Shown here piece after piece: positions 54,199 through 63,237 of a stretch of 64,000 bases of DNA (positions within the stretch are counted from its first letter, which is position 1; every line of letters starts with the position of its first letter). Both the position numbers and the translations under genes were made by a program. A model generated the notes under the pieces. It was not told the origin of the DNA. It saw only the letters and a list, made by a program, of their open reading frames with translations, and ran no database searches. Location: assembly GCF_019264375.1 (NCBI RefSeq), contig NZ_JAHVAI010000001.1:248001-312000 (forward strand), given 5' to 3'. This DNA is from Sedimentimonas flavescens (GTDB lineage: Bacteria > Pseudomonadota > Alphaproteobacteria > Rhodobacterales > Rhodobacteraceae).

Positions 54199-54852
54199 AT
54201 GAAAAAATCACACCTCCTGCTTCTCGGCGTTCCCGGCATCGCAGCCCTCAGCGCCTGTACGCCGACCGACGGCGCCTACAATCCCAACCAGAACCGCAAC
54301 ACCGGAGCGGTGACCGGCGCCCTGATCGGCGGCGTTCTCGGCGCAACGGCCGACGGTGACGAGCGCCTGACCAAGACTTTGGCAGGCGCGGCCGTGGGCG
54401 GCATGATCGGCGGCGTGATCGGCAACCAACTCGACAAGCAGGCACAGGAATTGCGCCGCGACCTCGACACCAACGGGGTTTCCGTCGTCAACACCGGCTC
54501 GGAGCTGGTCGTGACCATGCCGCAGGATGTGCTTTTCGCCATCGACAGCTCTGCCGTGCGCCCCGACCTGCAGCGCGACCTTTACACGCTCGCCGGCAGC
54601 CTGAACCGCTATCCCGACACCACCGTCGAGGTCATCGGCCACACCGACAACACGGGCGATGCGCGCTACAACCAGCGCCTGTCGCAGGATCGCGCCAACT
54701 CGGTCGCGAATATCCTGATCGGGGCCGGAGTGCCGCGCCACCGCGTCGTGGCCTATGGCCGTGGCGAGGATCAGCCCATCGCCTCGAACCTGACCCCCGA
54801 GGGCCGCGCCCAGAATCGTCGGGTCGAGTTCATCATCCGCCCGAACAGGTAA
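54199..54852 (+). CDS. OmpA-family lipoprotein with glycine-zipper domain
   Basis: A 217-residue outer-membrane lipoprotein. Signal peptide with lipobox LSAC (Cys at about residue 20), a glycine zipper (GAVTGALIGGVLGA, GAAVGGMIGGVIGNQ, about 35-80), and a C-terminal OmpA domain that binds peptidoglycan: GHTDNTGDARYNQRLSQDRANSVANIL and a late GRAQNRRVEF. The layout is that of YiaD-type proteins. It likely tethers outer membrane to wall. ATG 54199 starts the signal peptide. Terminator follows. Confidence 0.93.
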   Translation: MKKSHLLLLGVPGIAALSACTPTDGAYNPNQNRNTGAVTGALIGGVLGATADGDERLTKTLAGAAVGGMIGGVIGNQLDKQAQELRRDLDTNGVSVVNTGSELVVTMPQDVLFAIDSSAVRPDLQRDLYTLAGSLNRYPDTTVEVIGHTDNTGDARYNQRLSQDRANSVANILIGAGVPRHRVVAYGRGEDQPIASNLTPEGRAQNRRVEFIIRPNR

Positions 54853-54872
54853 GCGGCGGACCGACAACCTTG

Positions 54873-54895
54873 AAGGCCGGGCTTTGCCCGGCCTT
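54873..54895 (+). terminator. Rho-independent terminator after the OmpA lipoprotein gene
   Basis: AAGGCCGGGC (54873-54882) pairs with GCCCGGCCTT (54886-54895), 3-base loop, followed by ACTATTTT. Confidence 0.8.
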
Positions 54896-54933
54896 ACTAT
54901 TTTACCGATTTTCATTGCCCGCCCCGAAATGCG

Positions 54934-54950
54934 GTCATACATTTTGACCA
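54934..54950 (+). promoter_or_regulatory. Likely autoregulatory operator before the FadR-type gene
   Basis: GGTCA (54934-54938), 7 bases, TGACC (54946-54950), 13 bases before the start. The GGTC...GACC shape is usual for FadR-subfamily (PdhR, LldR) sites. Confidence 0.6.
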
Positions 54951-54962
54951 CAGGGGGGAAAG

Positions 54963-55733
54963 ATGCCATTTCAGAAAATCGAGTCCGAGAAGCTGGCCTC
55001 TGCCGTCGTCCGGCAGATCGAAGGCCTGATCTTGCAGGGTATCCTGCGCCCCGGCGAACGGCTGCCATCCGAGCGCGAACTGTCAGAGCGGCTGGACGTC
55101 TCACGCCCGTCGCTGCGCGAAGCCGTCGCGGAGTTGCAAGAGGTCGGGTTGCTGACCACGCGCGCCGGATCGGGGATTTTCGTGGCGGATGTCTTGGGGT
55201 CGGCCTTCTCCCCCGCGCTGATACGCCTGTTTGCCCAGAACGATCAGGCGGTTTTCGACTACCTCTCCTTCCGCAAGGATATCGAGGGCATGGCCGCCGA
55301 ACGCGCGGCGCGGCTCGGCTCCGACACCGATCTCGAAGTGATCGACACGCTGTTCCGGCGCATGGAGGCGGTGCATTCCAAGCGCAACCCCGCCGATGAA
55401 GCCGCGCTGGATGCGCTGTTCCACATGGCAATCGTCGAGGCCAGCCACAACGTCATCATGCTGCACATGATGCGCGCGATGTTCGATTTGCTGCAGGAGG
55501 GGGTGTTCTATAACCGCCAGGTCATGTTCCGCAATCGCCCGACGCGCGATGCGCTGCTGGAACAACACCGCGCCATCAACACGGCCATCCAGGCGCGCGA
55601 CGGCGCGGCCGCGCGGGCAGCGGTGGCAACCCATATGGAATTCGTCGAAACCGCGCTGCACGATCAGCGAAAGGCCGAACGCCACGAGGCGCTGGCGCAG
55701 TTGCGCCTAAGACATCAATCCGAAAAGACATAA
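54963..55733 (+). CDS. GntR/FadR-family transcriptional regulator, PdhR-like
   Basis: A 256-residue regulator. Winged HTH at residues 8-70 (RPGERLPSERELSERLDVSRPSLREAVAELQEVGLL) and an all-helical FCD effector domain with metal-binding histidines expected in LFHMAIVEASHN and EQHRAINTAI, AVATHMEFVE. PdhR and related members sense pyruvate, lactate or glycolate; the ligand here is unknown and no metabolic operon is adjacent. A GGTCA-N7-TGACC palindrome before the start suggests autoregulation. Confidence 0.9.
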   Translation: MPFQKIESEKLASAVVRQIEGLILQGILRPGERLPSERELSERLDVSRPSLREAVAELQEVGLLTTRAGSGIFVADVLGSAFSPALIRLFAQNDQAVFDYLSFRKDIEGMAAERAARLGSDTDLEVIDTLFRRMEAVHSKRNPADEAALDALFHMAIVEASHNVIMLHMMRAMFDLLQEGVFYNRQVMFRNRPTRDALLEQHRAINTAIQARDGAAARAAVATHMEFVETALHDQRKAERHEALAQLRLRHQSEKT

Positions 55734-55734
55734 A

Positions 55735-55760
55735 AAAACCCGGCCGCGAGGCCGGGTTTT
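55735..55760. terminator. Bidirectional terminator between the FadR-type gene and atpF
   Basis: AAAACCCGGCC (55735-55745) pairs with GGCCGGGTTTT (55750-55760), 4-base loop; A and T runs on both strands. It ends the F0 operon on the minus strand. Confidence 0.85.
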
Positions 55761-55779
55761 TCATTCATGTATCTGTCGC

Positions 55780-56337
55780 TCAGTGCATACGCGTTTCGAC
55801 ATCGGCGATGGCGGCGTCGATCATGCCAGCCTTGTCCTTCGCCGAGATCTGCTTGGCCATGACCTCGCCCGCAGCGGCGATCGCCACCAGCACGGCACGG
55901 TCCTTGACCTCTTTCAGCGCCGAAGCTTCGGCAGAGGCGATCTGATCCTCGGCCGCCTTCAGGCGACGCGCGATCGAGTTGCGCAGATCGGCCTTGGCCT
56001 GCTCGGCCGCAGCTTGGGCGTCACGCTTGGCGGCAACCACGATCTCGTCGGCCTGCGCCTGAACCTCACGGGCCTTGCGCTCATAGGTGGCCAGGATCGA
56101 CTGAGCCTCCTCACGCAGTTCCCGCGCGTCTTCGAGGTCGGCCTTGATGCCAGCGGCGCGCTTGTCGAGCAGCTTGCCCAGCATCCCCGGAACCTTGGCC
56201 TTCAGGACCACGGCAACAAAGATCAGAAACGCGATCGTGACGACGAAGTCGGTGTTGCGCAGCGAGAAGAACGGACCGGATGCGGCCAGAGCGGGCTGCG
56301 CGGCGAGAATGAGGAGGAACGAAAGTTTCTTCATCAT
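55780..56337 (-). CDS. atpF: ATP synthase F0 subunit b
   Basis: A 185-residue peripheral-stalk protein: N-terminal signal-like segment ([15 protein letters not shown]), a membrane helix ([16 protein letters not shown]), then a long charged helical stalk ([41 protein letters not shown]). It forms a heterodimer with b' encoded just upstream. Last gene of the operon; starts one base after the b' stop. F1 genes are not in the window, as usual where F0 and F1 loci are apart. Confidence 0.95.
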   Translation of the reverse strand: MMKKLSFLLILAAQPALAASGPFFSLRNTDFVVTIAFLIFVAVVLKAKVPGMLGKLLDKRAAGIKADLEDARELREEAQSILATYERKAREVQAQADEIVVAAKRDAQAAAEQAKADLRNSIARRLKAAEDQIASAEASALKEVKDRAVLVAIAAAGEVMAKQISAKDKAGMIDAAIADVETRMH

Positions 56338-56338
56338 C

Positions 56339-56911
56339 TTACCCCTTCAGCCGTGCGCCGACAGCCTCGGCCAGAGCGGACGCGTCAGCCTTGCCACCCA
56401 GAGTCGACACGATCTCGGCAGCGGTGTCCCGGGCGACGGCTTCCACCGCCTCCAGCGCACCGGCGCGGATTTCGGTGATCCGGGCTTCGGATTCCGCAGC
56501 ACGCGCCGAGATTTCGGCATCTGCCTTGGCGGTCGCCACATCGAGTTCCTTCTGGATCTCGGCGCGGGCTTCCCCAACGATCTTCTGGGCCTGGGCGCGG
56601 GCATCGGCGAGCGCCTTTTCATAGGCTGCCTCGGCGTCCTTGGCCTTCAGCTTGTAGTCTTCCGCAGCCGCGAGATCACCGGCGATGGTCCCCTGACGAT
56701 CTGCCAGAACCGCAGCGATGCGCGGCAGGGCGATGCGCGACAGCACCCAATAGATCACGACCAGAGTCACCAGGAGCCAGAAGATCTGGTTCCCGAAGGT
56801 CGAGAAATCGAGTTGCGGCATGCCAGCGGACTCAGCGGCGTGACCCGCAGCTTCCGCTGCAACGGCACCCGCGTCATGCGCCATGTTGGCCGCTTCGTGT
56901 TCGTTAGCCAT
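56339..56911 (-). CDS. atpF': ATP synthase F0 subunit b'
   Basis: A 190-residue homologue of b. An extra Ala/His-rich cytoplasmic N-terminus of about 40 residues, one membrane helix ([20 protein letters not shown]), then a stalk helix ([43 protein letters not shown]). The b/b' pair is typical of photosynthetic and related alphaproteobacteria. Between atpE and atpF in the usual order. Confidence 0.95.
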   Translation of the reverse strand: MANEHEAANMAHDAGAVAAEAAGHAAESAGMPQLDFSTFGNQIFWLLVTLVVIYWVLSRIALPRIAAVLADRQGTIAGDLAAAEDYKLKAKDAEAAYEKALADARAQAQKIVGEARAEIQKELDVATAKADAEISARAAESEARITEIRAGALEAVEAVARDTAAEIVSTLGGKADASALAEAVGARLKG

Positions 56912-56984
56912 GTCGTCCCCCTGGACCCTTCAATTACCGGATGGACCCATTAGGTCCATCCGACCGCAAGGATGCGAAAAGGGA

Positions 56985-57221
56985 TCAGACGGCGAACATG
57001 AGCAGAAGCGCGACGAGGAACGAGAAGATCCCCAGGGCTTCCGCGAACGCGATGCCGATGAACAGCGTGGCGGTCTGGCCAGCGGCGGCCGACGGGTTAC
57101 GCAGAGCGCCCGACAGGAAGTTGCCGGCAACGTTGCCCACACCGACAGCAGCCCCACCCATGCCCATGCAGGCCAGGCCAGCGCCGATGTAAGCACCCAT
57201 TTGAACGATATCGCCTTCCAT
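56985..57221 (-). CDS. atpE: ATP synthase F0 subunit c
   Basis: A 78-residue hairpin of two membrane helices forming the proton-driven ring. [35 protein letters not shown] (helix 1 with the polar-loop RNP) and [25 protein letters not shown] with the proton-carrying Glu in AFAEALG. No Na+-binding signature, so H+-driven is expected. Confidence 0.97.
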   Translation of the reverse strand: MEGDIVQMGAYIGAGLACMGMGGAAVGVGNVAGNFLSGALRNPSAAAGQTATLFIGIAFAEALGIFSFLVALLLMFAV

Positions 57222-57276
57222 GTTCGTACTCCTTGAGGTTGGAATTGGCAGAATTGGTTTTCGAGGATCCCGGACC

Positions 57277-58044
57277 TTAGTGGTGCGGATGCAGAGCGTC
57301 GCGCAGGTAGACGCAGGTCAGGATCGTGAAGACATAGGCCTGGATGAAAGCCACCAGGATTTCGAGGCCGTACATCGCGGTGATCGCCAGGATCGACAGC
57401 GGGGTCACGACAATGCCGATACCCGACATGAGGATCAGCGGAGCGAAGGCCGCGAACACTTTGATAACGGCGTGGCCGGCCATCATGTTACCCGCAAGAC
57501 GGATGGAGTGGCTGACCGGACGCACGAAGTAGGAGATCACCTCAATCAGCGCGAGCACCGGGCGCAGCGCCAGCGGCGCCGAGCTGACCCAGAACAGGCT
57601 CAGGAAAGAAGCGCCGTTCTTCACGAAGCCCACCACGGTCACGGTCACGAAAACCAGAACCGCCAGCACGGCCGTCACGGCGATGTGCGAGGTGGGGGTG
57701 AAGGCCTTGGGCAGCAGCCCGAGGAAGTTCGAGAACACGATGAAGAGGAACAGCGTAAAGATGTAGGGGAAGAACTTCAGCCCGTCCTTGCCAGCCACGT
57801 CTTCTACCATCTTGTGGATGAAGCCATAGGCAAGCTCGGCGACCGATTGACCGCGCGAGGGCACGATGGCCCGGCCACGGGTGCCCACGACCAGCATCAG
57901 AATGATGCCGACAACACCCAGAACCATCCAAAGCGAAGCGTTGGTGGGGGTGTACCAGTGGACCGGCCCCTCACCGAAGAGAGGCTTCACGATGAACTGA
58001 TCCATCGGGTGGAACATCAGGCCTTCGCCGCTAGCTTCCGACAC
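57277..58044 (-). CDS. atpB: ATP synthase F0 subunit a
   Basis: A 255-residue, five- or six-helix stator protein that supplies the two proton half-channels. The essential arginine is in [15 protein letters not shown]. Start is GTG 58044 with an AGGGA site; two bases separate it from the atpI stop. Conserved order atpI-B-E-F'-F. Confidence 0.96.
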   Translation of the reverse strand: MSEASGEGLMFHPMDQFIVKPLFGEGPVHWYTPTNASLWMVLGVVGIILMLVVGTRGRAIVPSRGQSVAELAYGFIHKMVEDVAGKDGLKFFPYIFTLFLFIVFSNFLGLLPKAFTPTSHIAVTAVLAVLVFVTVTVVGFVKNGASFLSLFWVSSAPLALRPVLALIEVISYFVRPVSHSIRLAGNMMAGHAVIKVFAAFAPLILMSGIGIVVTPLSILAITAMYGLEILVAFIQAYVFTILTCVYLRDALHPHH

Positions 58045-58046
58045 GT

Positions 58047-58388
58047 CTATCTTCCCTCTTCATCGGCTGCATTCGCAGCCGGGCGTTCCTTGTTCATCTC
58101 TTCGGCGGATCGCAGCATCACCCGCACCCCCGCCACGAGTCCAAGGATCGTAAACAGCAACATCATCCAGGGCTGCGTGCCGATCAGCACATCAAGCCCG
58201 TATCCGATGCCGAAGCCGATCCCCAGCCCCGAAACCATCTCGATCACCATTCGCCAGGCAAGGTTCGCCTGCGCGGCTTTGGTATCGACCCGCGGCTTGG
58301 GCGCCCGCGCCGCTTTCGCCTCTGCCAGCCGTTTCTCCAGCGCCTCAAGGCGGTCGGGATCAGGCTCGTCAGAGGGACGATCGGACAT
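58047..58388 (-). CDS. atpI: ATP synthase assembly protein AtpI
   Basis: A 113-residue protein with a charged N-terminus ([29 protein letters not shown]) and two membrane helices ([42 protein letters not shown]). AtpI helps c-ring assembly. First gene of the F0 operon; ATG 58388 starts the hydrophilic N-terminus. Promoter expected in 58389-58603, shared with the divergent ArsR gene. Confidence 0.9.
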   Translation of the reverse strand: MSDRPSDEPDPDRLEALEKRLAEAKAARAPKPRVDTKAAQANLAWRMVIEMVSGLGIGFGIGYGLDVLIGTQPWMMLLFTILGLVAGVRVMLRSAEEMNKERPAANAADEEGR

Positions 58389-58556
58389 GGGCGGCCCCCG
58401 CTTAAACTCTCGAGCTTGATAGACGTCACACCCGCGTGAGTCAACGCCGTTAGCGCCAGCGCGAAACCTATCCAACGCACTGATATTAAAAGAGTTTCAA
58501 AATGCCTTCATCGCGCAGCTGCCGGCCGCCAAGCAAATCCGGCCGAAATCGCACAT

Positions 58557-58572
58557 TCAACCGATTGGTTGA
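58557..58572 (+). promoter_or_regulatory. Palindromic operator before the ArsR-family gene
   Basis: TCAACC (58557-58562), GATT, GGTTGA (58567-58572): a perfect 6-bp inverted repeat 31 bases before the start. The CAACC-N4-GGTTG shape is common for ArsR-type repressors controlling themselves. Confidence 0.65.
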
Positions 58573-58603
58573 CGTTTTTTCGAGCCTGCCCCATGACTTG
58601 TGC

Positions 58604-58951
58604 ATGACCAGCGCCGCCGCCTCCCCGCTCGATGCCATTTTCGCCGCCCTTGCGGACCCGACACGGCGCGCCATCCTGACCATGCTGCTCGAAGACGACA
58701 TGGCCGTCACCGACGTGGCCGAGCCCTTCTCGATGTCGCTCGCCGCGATCTCCAAGCACCTCTCGATCCTGGCCGACGCCGGTCTGATCACCCAGGAAAA
58801 GCGCGGGCGGGTGAAATGGTGCAAGCTAGAGCCCCACGCCCTGCGCGACGCGACTATCTGGATCCAAGGCTTTGGTCAGTTCGAACCCATCGACCTCGAC
58901 GCGTTCGAGCGGTTCCTCGAAGCCGAACTGGGCAGTCCCGATAGCCCCTGA
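58604..58951 (+). CDS. ArsR-family transcriptional regulator
   Basis: A 115-residue winged-HTH repressor: ADPTRRAILTMLLEDDMAVTDVAEPFSMSLAAISKHLSILADAGLITQEKRGRVKWCKLEP. The family form that normally sits next to an AHSA1/SRPBCC gene; none follows here. The usual metal-binding ELCVCDL motif is absent (EPFSMSL), so metal sensing is unlikely. A palindrome precedes the gene. The target beyond itself is unknown. Confidence 0.9.
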   Translation: MTSAAASPLDAIFAALADPTRRAILTMLLEDDMAVTDVAEPFSMSLAAISKHLSILADAGLITQEKRGRVKWCKLEPHALRDATIWIQGFGQFEPIDLDAFERFLEAELGSPDSP

Positions 58952-58953
58952 CC

Positions 58954-59024
58954 CTTCAATGTGGGTAAAATATCCTCGGGGGTGAATTCGGCGCAGCCGA
59001 AGAGGGGGCAGACAGCCCCCTGCC
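58954..59024 (+). repeat. Intergenic repeat, copy C
   Basis: Core AAATATCCTCGGGGGTGA (58968-58985), then a hairpin AGGGGGC-AGACA-GCCCCCT (59003-59021), 18 bases on. Lies between convergent ArsR and DUF1989 genes. Confidence 0.75.
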
Positions 59025-59028
59025 CCGC

Positions 59029-59889
59029 TTACCGCCCGTGGCTACGGTCATATCCGCTCGTCGCTGGCCGCGCCCAACCTGCTGGCGGTGCTGATGGCCG
59101 AAACACTTCAACCAGCAGTGGATAGCAGTGCGCCGTGTCCGAGGAGTGCTCGGCCGAGCAATCCCCGCCCGGGCAAGCCGACAGCGCGCCGAGCAGGTCG
59201 ATCTCAGCGAAGAACTCCAGATAATCCCCAGGGCGCACTGGAGAGGCCTTCATGAAGTACTGCCCGGTCTCACGTGTGAAGCCCGTGCACATGAAGACGT
59301 TGAGCACGTCATGCACGTGGCGCTCGGCCTCGGGCAAGGACAGCCCACGCGCATCGGCCAGCGCCCGAGTAAGGTTCGAATGGCAGCAATGATGATACTG
59401 CCCGCCGTCCGACAGCAGGCAATGCGTATAGGGATCGCAGCGCGTCCCGATCACGTCATGGACCGAGCCGCCGAAAGCATCGAAACCATACCAATCCAGC
59501 GTGTCCTCGGTGATCGTCGCCATCGGCCGCAGGGTCGGAAAGGACGACCAGAGCCGATCCCCGGTGCTCAGATGCGTGCCATGCAGCGCCCGCGTTTTGC
59601 CCGAATAGAACCGCTCGGACAGATCCGCCGACCAAAGGTTCAGATCGCCGACCTGCGGCCCCTCGACGGAAACGATACGAAAGAAATGCCCGGCGGGAAC
59701 CTCGAAACAGCTTGCCTCGCGCGGCGGAACGATCACCTCGGACGTCTTCTCCCAACCCGCCCGCGCGGCGCGATAGGCGGCAAGATCGGAGCCGGGCAGC
59801 GCATCCACCGGATAACAGATCACCGGGGCGATGGCACGGCGCGCCTCGGCATCGGCGGGCGGAGCATGTTCGGGATGGACAAGTTTCAT
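59029..59889 (-). CDS. DUF1989 family protein (urea carboxylase-associated type)
   Basis: A 286-residue soluble protein of the DUF1989 family. Marks: ASCFEVPAGHFFRIVSVEGPQVGDLNLW, GTRCDPYTHCLLSDGGQYHHCCHSNL with several His/Cys that may bind metal, and FMCTGFTRETGQYFMKASPVRPGDYLEFFAEIDLLGALSACPGGD. Family members often sit beside urea-amidolyase or guanidine genes, none of which is here. Function here is open. Confidence 0.88.
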   Translation of the reverse strand: MKLVHPEHAPPADAEARRAIAPVICYPVDALPGSDLAAYRAARAGWEKTSEVIVPPREASCFEVPAGHFFRIVSVEGPQVGDLNLWSADLSERFYSGKTRALHGTHLSTGDRLWSSFPTLRPMATITEDTLDWYGFDAFGGSVHDVIGTRCDPYTHCLLSDGGQYHHCCHSNLTRALADARGLSLPEAERHVHDVLNVFMCTGFTRETGQYFMKASPVRPGDYLEFFAEIDLLGALSACPGGDCSAEHSSDTAHCYPLLVEVFRPSAPPAGWARPATSGYDRSHGR

Positions 59890-59932
59890 GGCGATTCCTT
59901 TTGCGCCATCGTGCCCGCCGCCTCGGAAAAGA

Positions 59933-59962
59933 AAAGCCCCGGAACCGAGGCTCCGGGGCTTT
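59933..59962 (-). terminator. Terminator after the 58-residue gene
   Basis: AAAGCCCCGGA (59933-59943) pairs with TCCGGGGCTTT (59952-59962), 8-base loop; the minus strand continues in T-rich CTTTTC. Confidence 0.8.
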
Positions 59963-59982
59963 CCGTGAATTTCGTTCAGGGC

Positions 59983-60159
59983 TCAAGCTGCCGAATAATA
60001 GCCATACATCTGCTCAAGCGGGGTTTCGCTGGGCAGATCGGAACCGGCGCTCACCGGTTTGGCCTCGGGGGTGTAATACGCGTAGGCTTCTTCGAGGACC
60101 TGCAGGGCTTCCTGTGCGAGGTCACGCTCCGACTTCTTCACGAACTTAAGGACAGTCAT
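59983..60159 (-). CDS. 58-residue acidic small protein
   Basis: A short gene (58 codons) with AAGGAG ribosome site 7 bases before ATG 60159 and a strong terminator 21 bases after its stop. Product: MTVLKFVKKSERDLAQEALQ, then a helix with VLEEAYAYYTPEAKP, a linker and the end QMYGYYSAA; acidic, Tyr-rich, no cysteine and no membrane helix. The codon use matches its neighbours. I recall similar short proteins in Rhodobacteraceae but cannot name a role. Lies 181 bases downstream of the sdh operon end and has its own promoter region. Confidence 0.8.
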   Translation of the reverse strand: MTVLKFVKKSERDLAQEALQVLEEAYAYYTPEAKPVSAGSDLPSETPLEQMYGYYSAA

Positions 60160-60292
60160 CTTGGAACTCCTTGCTGCACGAGTTCCTCCCTACCGCCCAT
60201 TTAGGACCGCTTGACGCGAGAGGAAAGCCCTGATGCCGCAAGCGTGATATGATTTTTCTGCAATGCAGCATTAAAGCCATAACGCAACAAAA

Positions 60293-60317
60293 AGGCCCCG
60301 GAGACGCTCCGGGGCCT
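60293..60317 (-). terminator. Terminator of the sdh operon
   Basis: AGGCCCCGGA (60293-60302) pairs with TCCGGGGCCT (60308-60317), 5-base loop; on the minus strand TTTTTGTT follows. Confidence 0.85.
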
Positions 60318-60340
60318 AAATATTGTGTCCAAGCGCCAGA

Positions 60341-61117
60341 TCAGACGTGGCGGTTGATCATCATGCGCTTGATTTCGGCAATCGCCTTGGCGGGGTTCAG
60401 ACCCTTCGGGCAGGTCTTCGCGCAGTTCATGATGGTGTGGCAGCGATACAGCTTGAAGGGGTCTTCAAGGTTGTCCAGACGCTCGCCGGTGGCTTCGTCG
60501 CGGCTGTCGATGATCCAGCGATAGGCGTGCAGCAGAGCCGCCGGCCCAAGGTATTTGTCGCCGTTCCACCAGTAGCTCGGGCACGAGGTCGAGCACGAGG
60601 CACACATAACGCATTCATAAAGACCGTCGAGCTTCTTGCGGTCTTCGATCGACTGGCGCCATTCCTTGGCCGGACGGTTCGTCTTGGTCTCAAGCCAGGG
60701 CATGATCGAGGCGTGCTGCGCGTAGAAGTGGGTCAGGTCCGGGATCAGGTCCTTGACCACCGGCATATGCGGCAGCGGGTAGATCTTGACGTCGCCCTTG
60801 ATCTCGTCGAGGCCGTAGATACAGGCCAGCGTGTTGATCCCGTCGATGTTCATCGCGCAGGACCCGCAGATCCCCTCGCGGCACGAGCGGCGGAAGGTCA
60901 GGGTAGGATCGACCTCGTTCTTGATCTTGATGAGCGCGTCCAGAACCATCGGGCCGCACTTGTCCATATCGAGGAAATAGGTGTCGACCCGCGGGTTTTC
61001 ACCGGTGTCCGGATCCCAGCGGTAGATCTGGAACTTGCGGACATTCTTGCCTTCCGGCTTCGGCCAGGTCTTGCCGACGCGGATTTTCGAGTTCTTGGGA
61101 AGCGTGAACTGAACCAT
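60341..61117 (-). CDS. sdhB: Succinate dehydrogenase iron-sulfur subunit
   Basis: A 258-residue subunit of complex II carrying three iron-sulfur clusters. Ferredoxin-like N-terminal half with [16 protein letters not shown] ([2Fe-2S]) and C-terminal [31 protein letters not shown] ([4Fe-4S] and [3Fe-4S]). Last gene of the operon, 18 bases after the lipoprotein gene. Terminator follows. Confidence 0.97.
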   Translation of the reverse strand: MVQFTLPKNSKIRVGKTWPKPEGKNVRKFQIYRWDPDTGENPRVDTYFLDMDKCGPMVLDALIKIKNEVDPTLTFRRSCREGICGSCAMNIDGINTLACIYGLDEIKGDVKIYPLPHMPVVKDLIPDLTHFYAQHASIMPWLETKTNRPAKEWRQSIEDRKKLDGLYECVMCASCSTSCPSYWWNGDKYLGPAALLHAYRWIIDSRDEATGERLDNLEDPFKLYRCHTIMNCAKTCPKGLNPAKAIAEIKRMMINRHV

Positions 61118-61135
61118 TTTCGATCCCTTCGTATC

Positions 61136-61417
61136 CTAGCGGGAATAATACGGCCGCGTCGGGAACTGGCCGGATTTGTTATATACGCAGCGGTTATAGG
61201 CGTTGGACGGATCGCCGCCCATCATCGTCGAGACCTGCAGCTTCATGTCGATGTCGTAGACCGCGCGGTCCTGGTTGACACCGATCTTGGCCTCGCCGCT
61301 GACCGGGCGGAGCATGTCGCGGCACTGTGCCTCGGCCTGATCCACCGGGATCGGCCCACAGGCCGCGAGCGCAAGCGCCCCCGCGGCCAAAAGCCCATAT
61401 GCCAGCCCTTTCGCCAT
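61136..61417 (-). CDS. Small lipoprotein embedded between sdhA and sdhB
   Basis: A 93-residue lipoprotein: signal peptide [20 protein letters not shown] (lipobox LAAC, Cys20), then a short periplasmic domain with two cysteines (QCRDML, NRCVYNKS), probably a disulfide. Its ATG overlaps the sdhA stop by one base (TGATG), so it is translationally coupled inside the complex II operon. Similar genes occur at this place in related bacteria as I recall. Function unknown; assembly or quality control of the membrane subunits is one guess. Confidence 0.85.
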   Translation of the reverse strand: MAKGLAYGLLAAGALALAACGPIPVDQAEAQCRDMLRPVSGEAKIGVNQDRAVYDIDMKLQVSTMMGGDPSNAYNRCVYNKSGQFPTRPYYSR

Positions 61418-63222
61418 CAGAAGGTACGCGCCTTGGGCGCGATCTTCGCGAGGCTGATGCCGCCTTCGGCTTCGGTGGTCAGCGGATCGACGATGACCGG
61501 ACGGTAGGTCAGGTCGACCTTGTTGCCGTCCACGCGCATCACCGAGTGCACACGCCAGTTCTCGTCGTCGCGGGTCGAATGATCTTCCGAAGCGTGGGCG
61601 CCGCGCGATTCCTTACGGGCCTCGGCGCCGACGATAGTCGCCAGCGCGTTCGGCATCAGGTTCGTCAGCTCCAGCGTCTCCATCAGGTCCGAGTTCCAGA
61701 TCAGCGAACGGTCGGTGACCTTCAGATCCGAGAGCTTGGCGGCGATGGCGGTCATCTTCTCGACGCCTTCGGCCAGGGTCTTGTCGGTGCGGAACACGGC
61801 GGCGTCAGCCTGCATGGTCTTCTGCATCTCAAGGCGCAGATCGGCCGTCGGGATCGAACCCGTGGCGTTGCGCAGACCGTCGAAGCGATCGAAGGCCTTA
61901 TCCACCGACGCCTGGTTGAGCGCGCCGTTGCGGGCCTTGGGATCGACAACCTGACCGGCGCGGATCGCGGCGGCGCGGCCGAAGACCACGAGGTCGATCA
62001 GCGAGTTCGAGCCGAGACGGTTCGCACCGTGCACCGAGGCGCAACCGGCTTCACCCACGGCCATCAGGCCCGGAACGACGGCGGTCGGGTTCGCTGCGGT
62101 CGGGTTCAGCACCTCGCCCCAGTAGTTGGTCGGGATACCGCCCATGTTGTAGTGCACGGTCGGCAGAACCGGGATCGGCTCTTTGGTGACGTCCACACCG
62201 GCGAAAATCTTCGCCGATTCCGAGATGCCCGGCAGACGCTCGGCCAGTGCTTCGGCCGGCAGGTGCGACAGGTTCAGGTGGATATGGTCGCCATGCTCGC
62301 CCACGCCGCGGCCTTCGCGGATTTCCATGGTCATGCAGCGCGAGACATAGTCACGCGGCGCCAGATCCTTGTAGTGGGGAGCGTAACGCTCCATGAAGCG
62401 CTCGCCCTGGCTGTTGGTCAGGTAACCGCCCTCGCCGCGCGCGCCCTCGGTGATGAGGCAGCCCGAGCCGTAGATGCCGGTCGGGTGGAACTGCACGAAT
62501 TCCATGTCCTGCAGCGCAAGGCCCGCACGGGCCACCATGCCGCCACCGTCGCCGGTGCAGGTATGCGCCGAGGTCGCCGAGAAATAGGCGCGGCCGTAAC
62601 CGCCGGTGGCCAGAACGACCATCTTGGCGTTGAAGACGTGGAAGGTACCGTCGTCGAGCTTCCAGCAGACCACGCCCTGGCACACGCCGTCATCCGACAT
62701 GATCAGGTCGATGGCGAAATACTCGATGAAGAACTCGGCGTTGTTCTTGAGCGACTGGCCGTAGAGCGTGTGCAGGATCGCGTGACCGGTGCGGTCGGCC
62801 GCGGCGCAGGTACGCTGCACGGGCGGGCCGTCGCCGAATTCGGTGGTGTGGCCGCCGAACGGACGCTGGTAGATCTTGCCTTCTTCGGTGCGCGAGAACG
62901 GCACGCCGTAGTGCTCAAGCTCGTAAACCGCCTTGGGGGCTTCGCGCGCGAGGTATTCCATCGCGTCGGTATCGCCCAGCCAGTCCGACCCCTTGACGGT
63001 GTCGAACATGTGCCACTGCCAGCTGTCCGGGCCCATGTTGCCAAGCGAGGCGGCGATGCCGCCCTGCGCCGCCACGGTGTGCGAGCGGGTCGGGAAGACC
63101 TTGGTCACACAGGCCGTGCGCAGGCCCTGTTCCGCCATGCCGAGGGTAGCGCGCAGACCCGCGCCGCCCGCGCCCACGACCACGACGTCATATTCATGCG
63201 TCTCGTAAGTGTAAGCTGCCAT
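61417..63222 (-). CDS. sdhA: Succinate dehydrogenase flavoprotein subunit
   Basis: A 601-residue subunit oxidising succinate to fumarate with covalent FAD. FAD-binding [12 protein letters not shown], the flavinylation histidine in [17 protein letters not shown], and the active-site [21 protein letters not shown] with the conserved Arg. N-terminus [20 protein letters not shown]. Upstream is sdhD (15-base gap); a small lipoprotein gene overlaps its stop. Confidence 0.97.
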   Translation of the reverse strand: MAAYTYETHEYDVVVVGAGGAGLRATLGMAEQGLRTACVTKVFPTRSHTVAAQGGIAASLGNMGPDSWQWHMFDTVKGSDWLGDTDAMEYLAREAPKAVYELEHYGVPFSRTEEGKIYQRPFGGHTTEFGDGPPVQRTCAAADRTGHAILHTLYGQSLKNNAEFFIEYFAIDLIMSDDGVCQGVVCWKLDDGTFHVFNAKMVVLATGGYGRAYFSATSAHTCTGDGGGMVARAGLALQDMEFVQFHPTGIYGSGCLITEGARGEGGYLTNSQGERFMERYAPHYKDLAPRDYVSRCMTMEIREGRGVGEHGDHIHLNLSHLPAEALAERLPGISESAKIFAGVDVTKEPIPVLPTVHYNMGGIPTNYWGEVLNPTAANPTAVVPGLMAVGEAGCASVHGANRLGSNSLIDLVVFGRAAAIRAGQVVDPKARNGALNQASVDKAFDRFDGLRNATGSIPTADLRLEMQKTMQADAAVFRTDKTLAEGVEKMTAIAAKLSDLKVTDRSLIWNSDLMETLELTNLMPNALATIVGAEARKESRGAHASEDHSTRDDENWRVHSVMRVDGNKVDLTYRPVIVDPLTTEAEGGISLAKIAPKARTF

Positions 63223-63237
63223 CTGTCTGGTCCTGTC

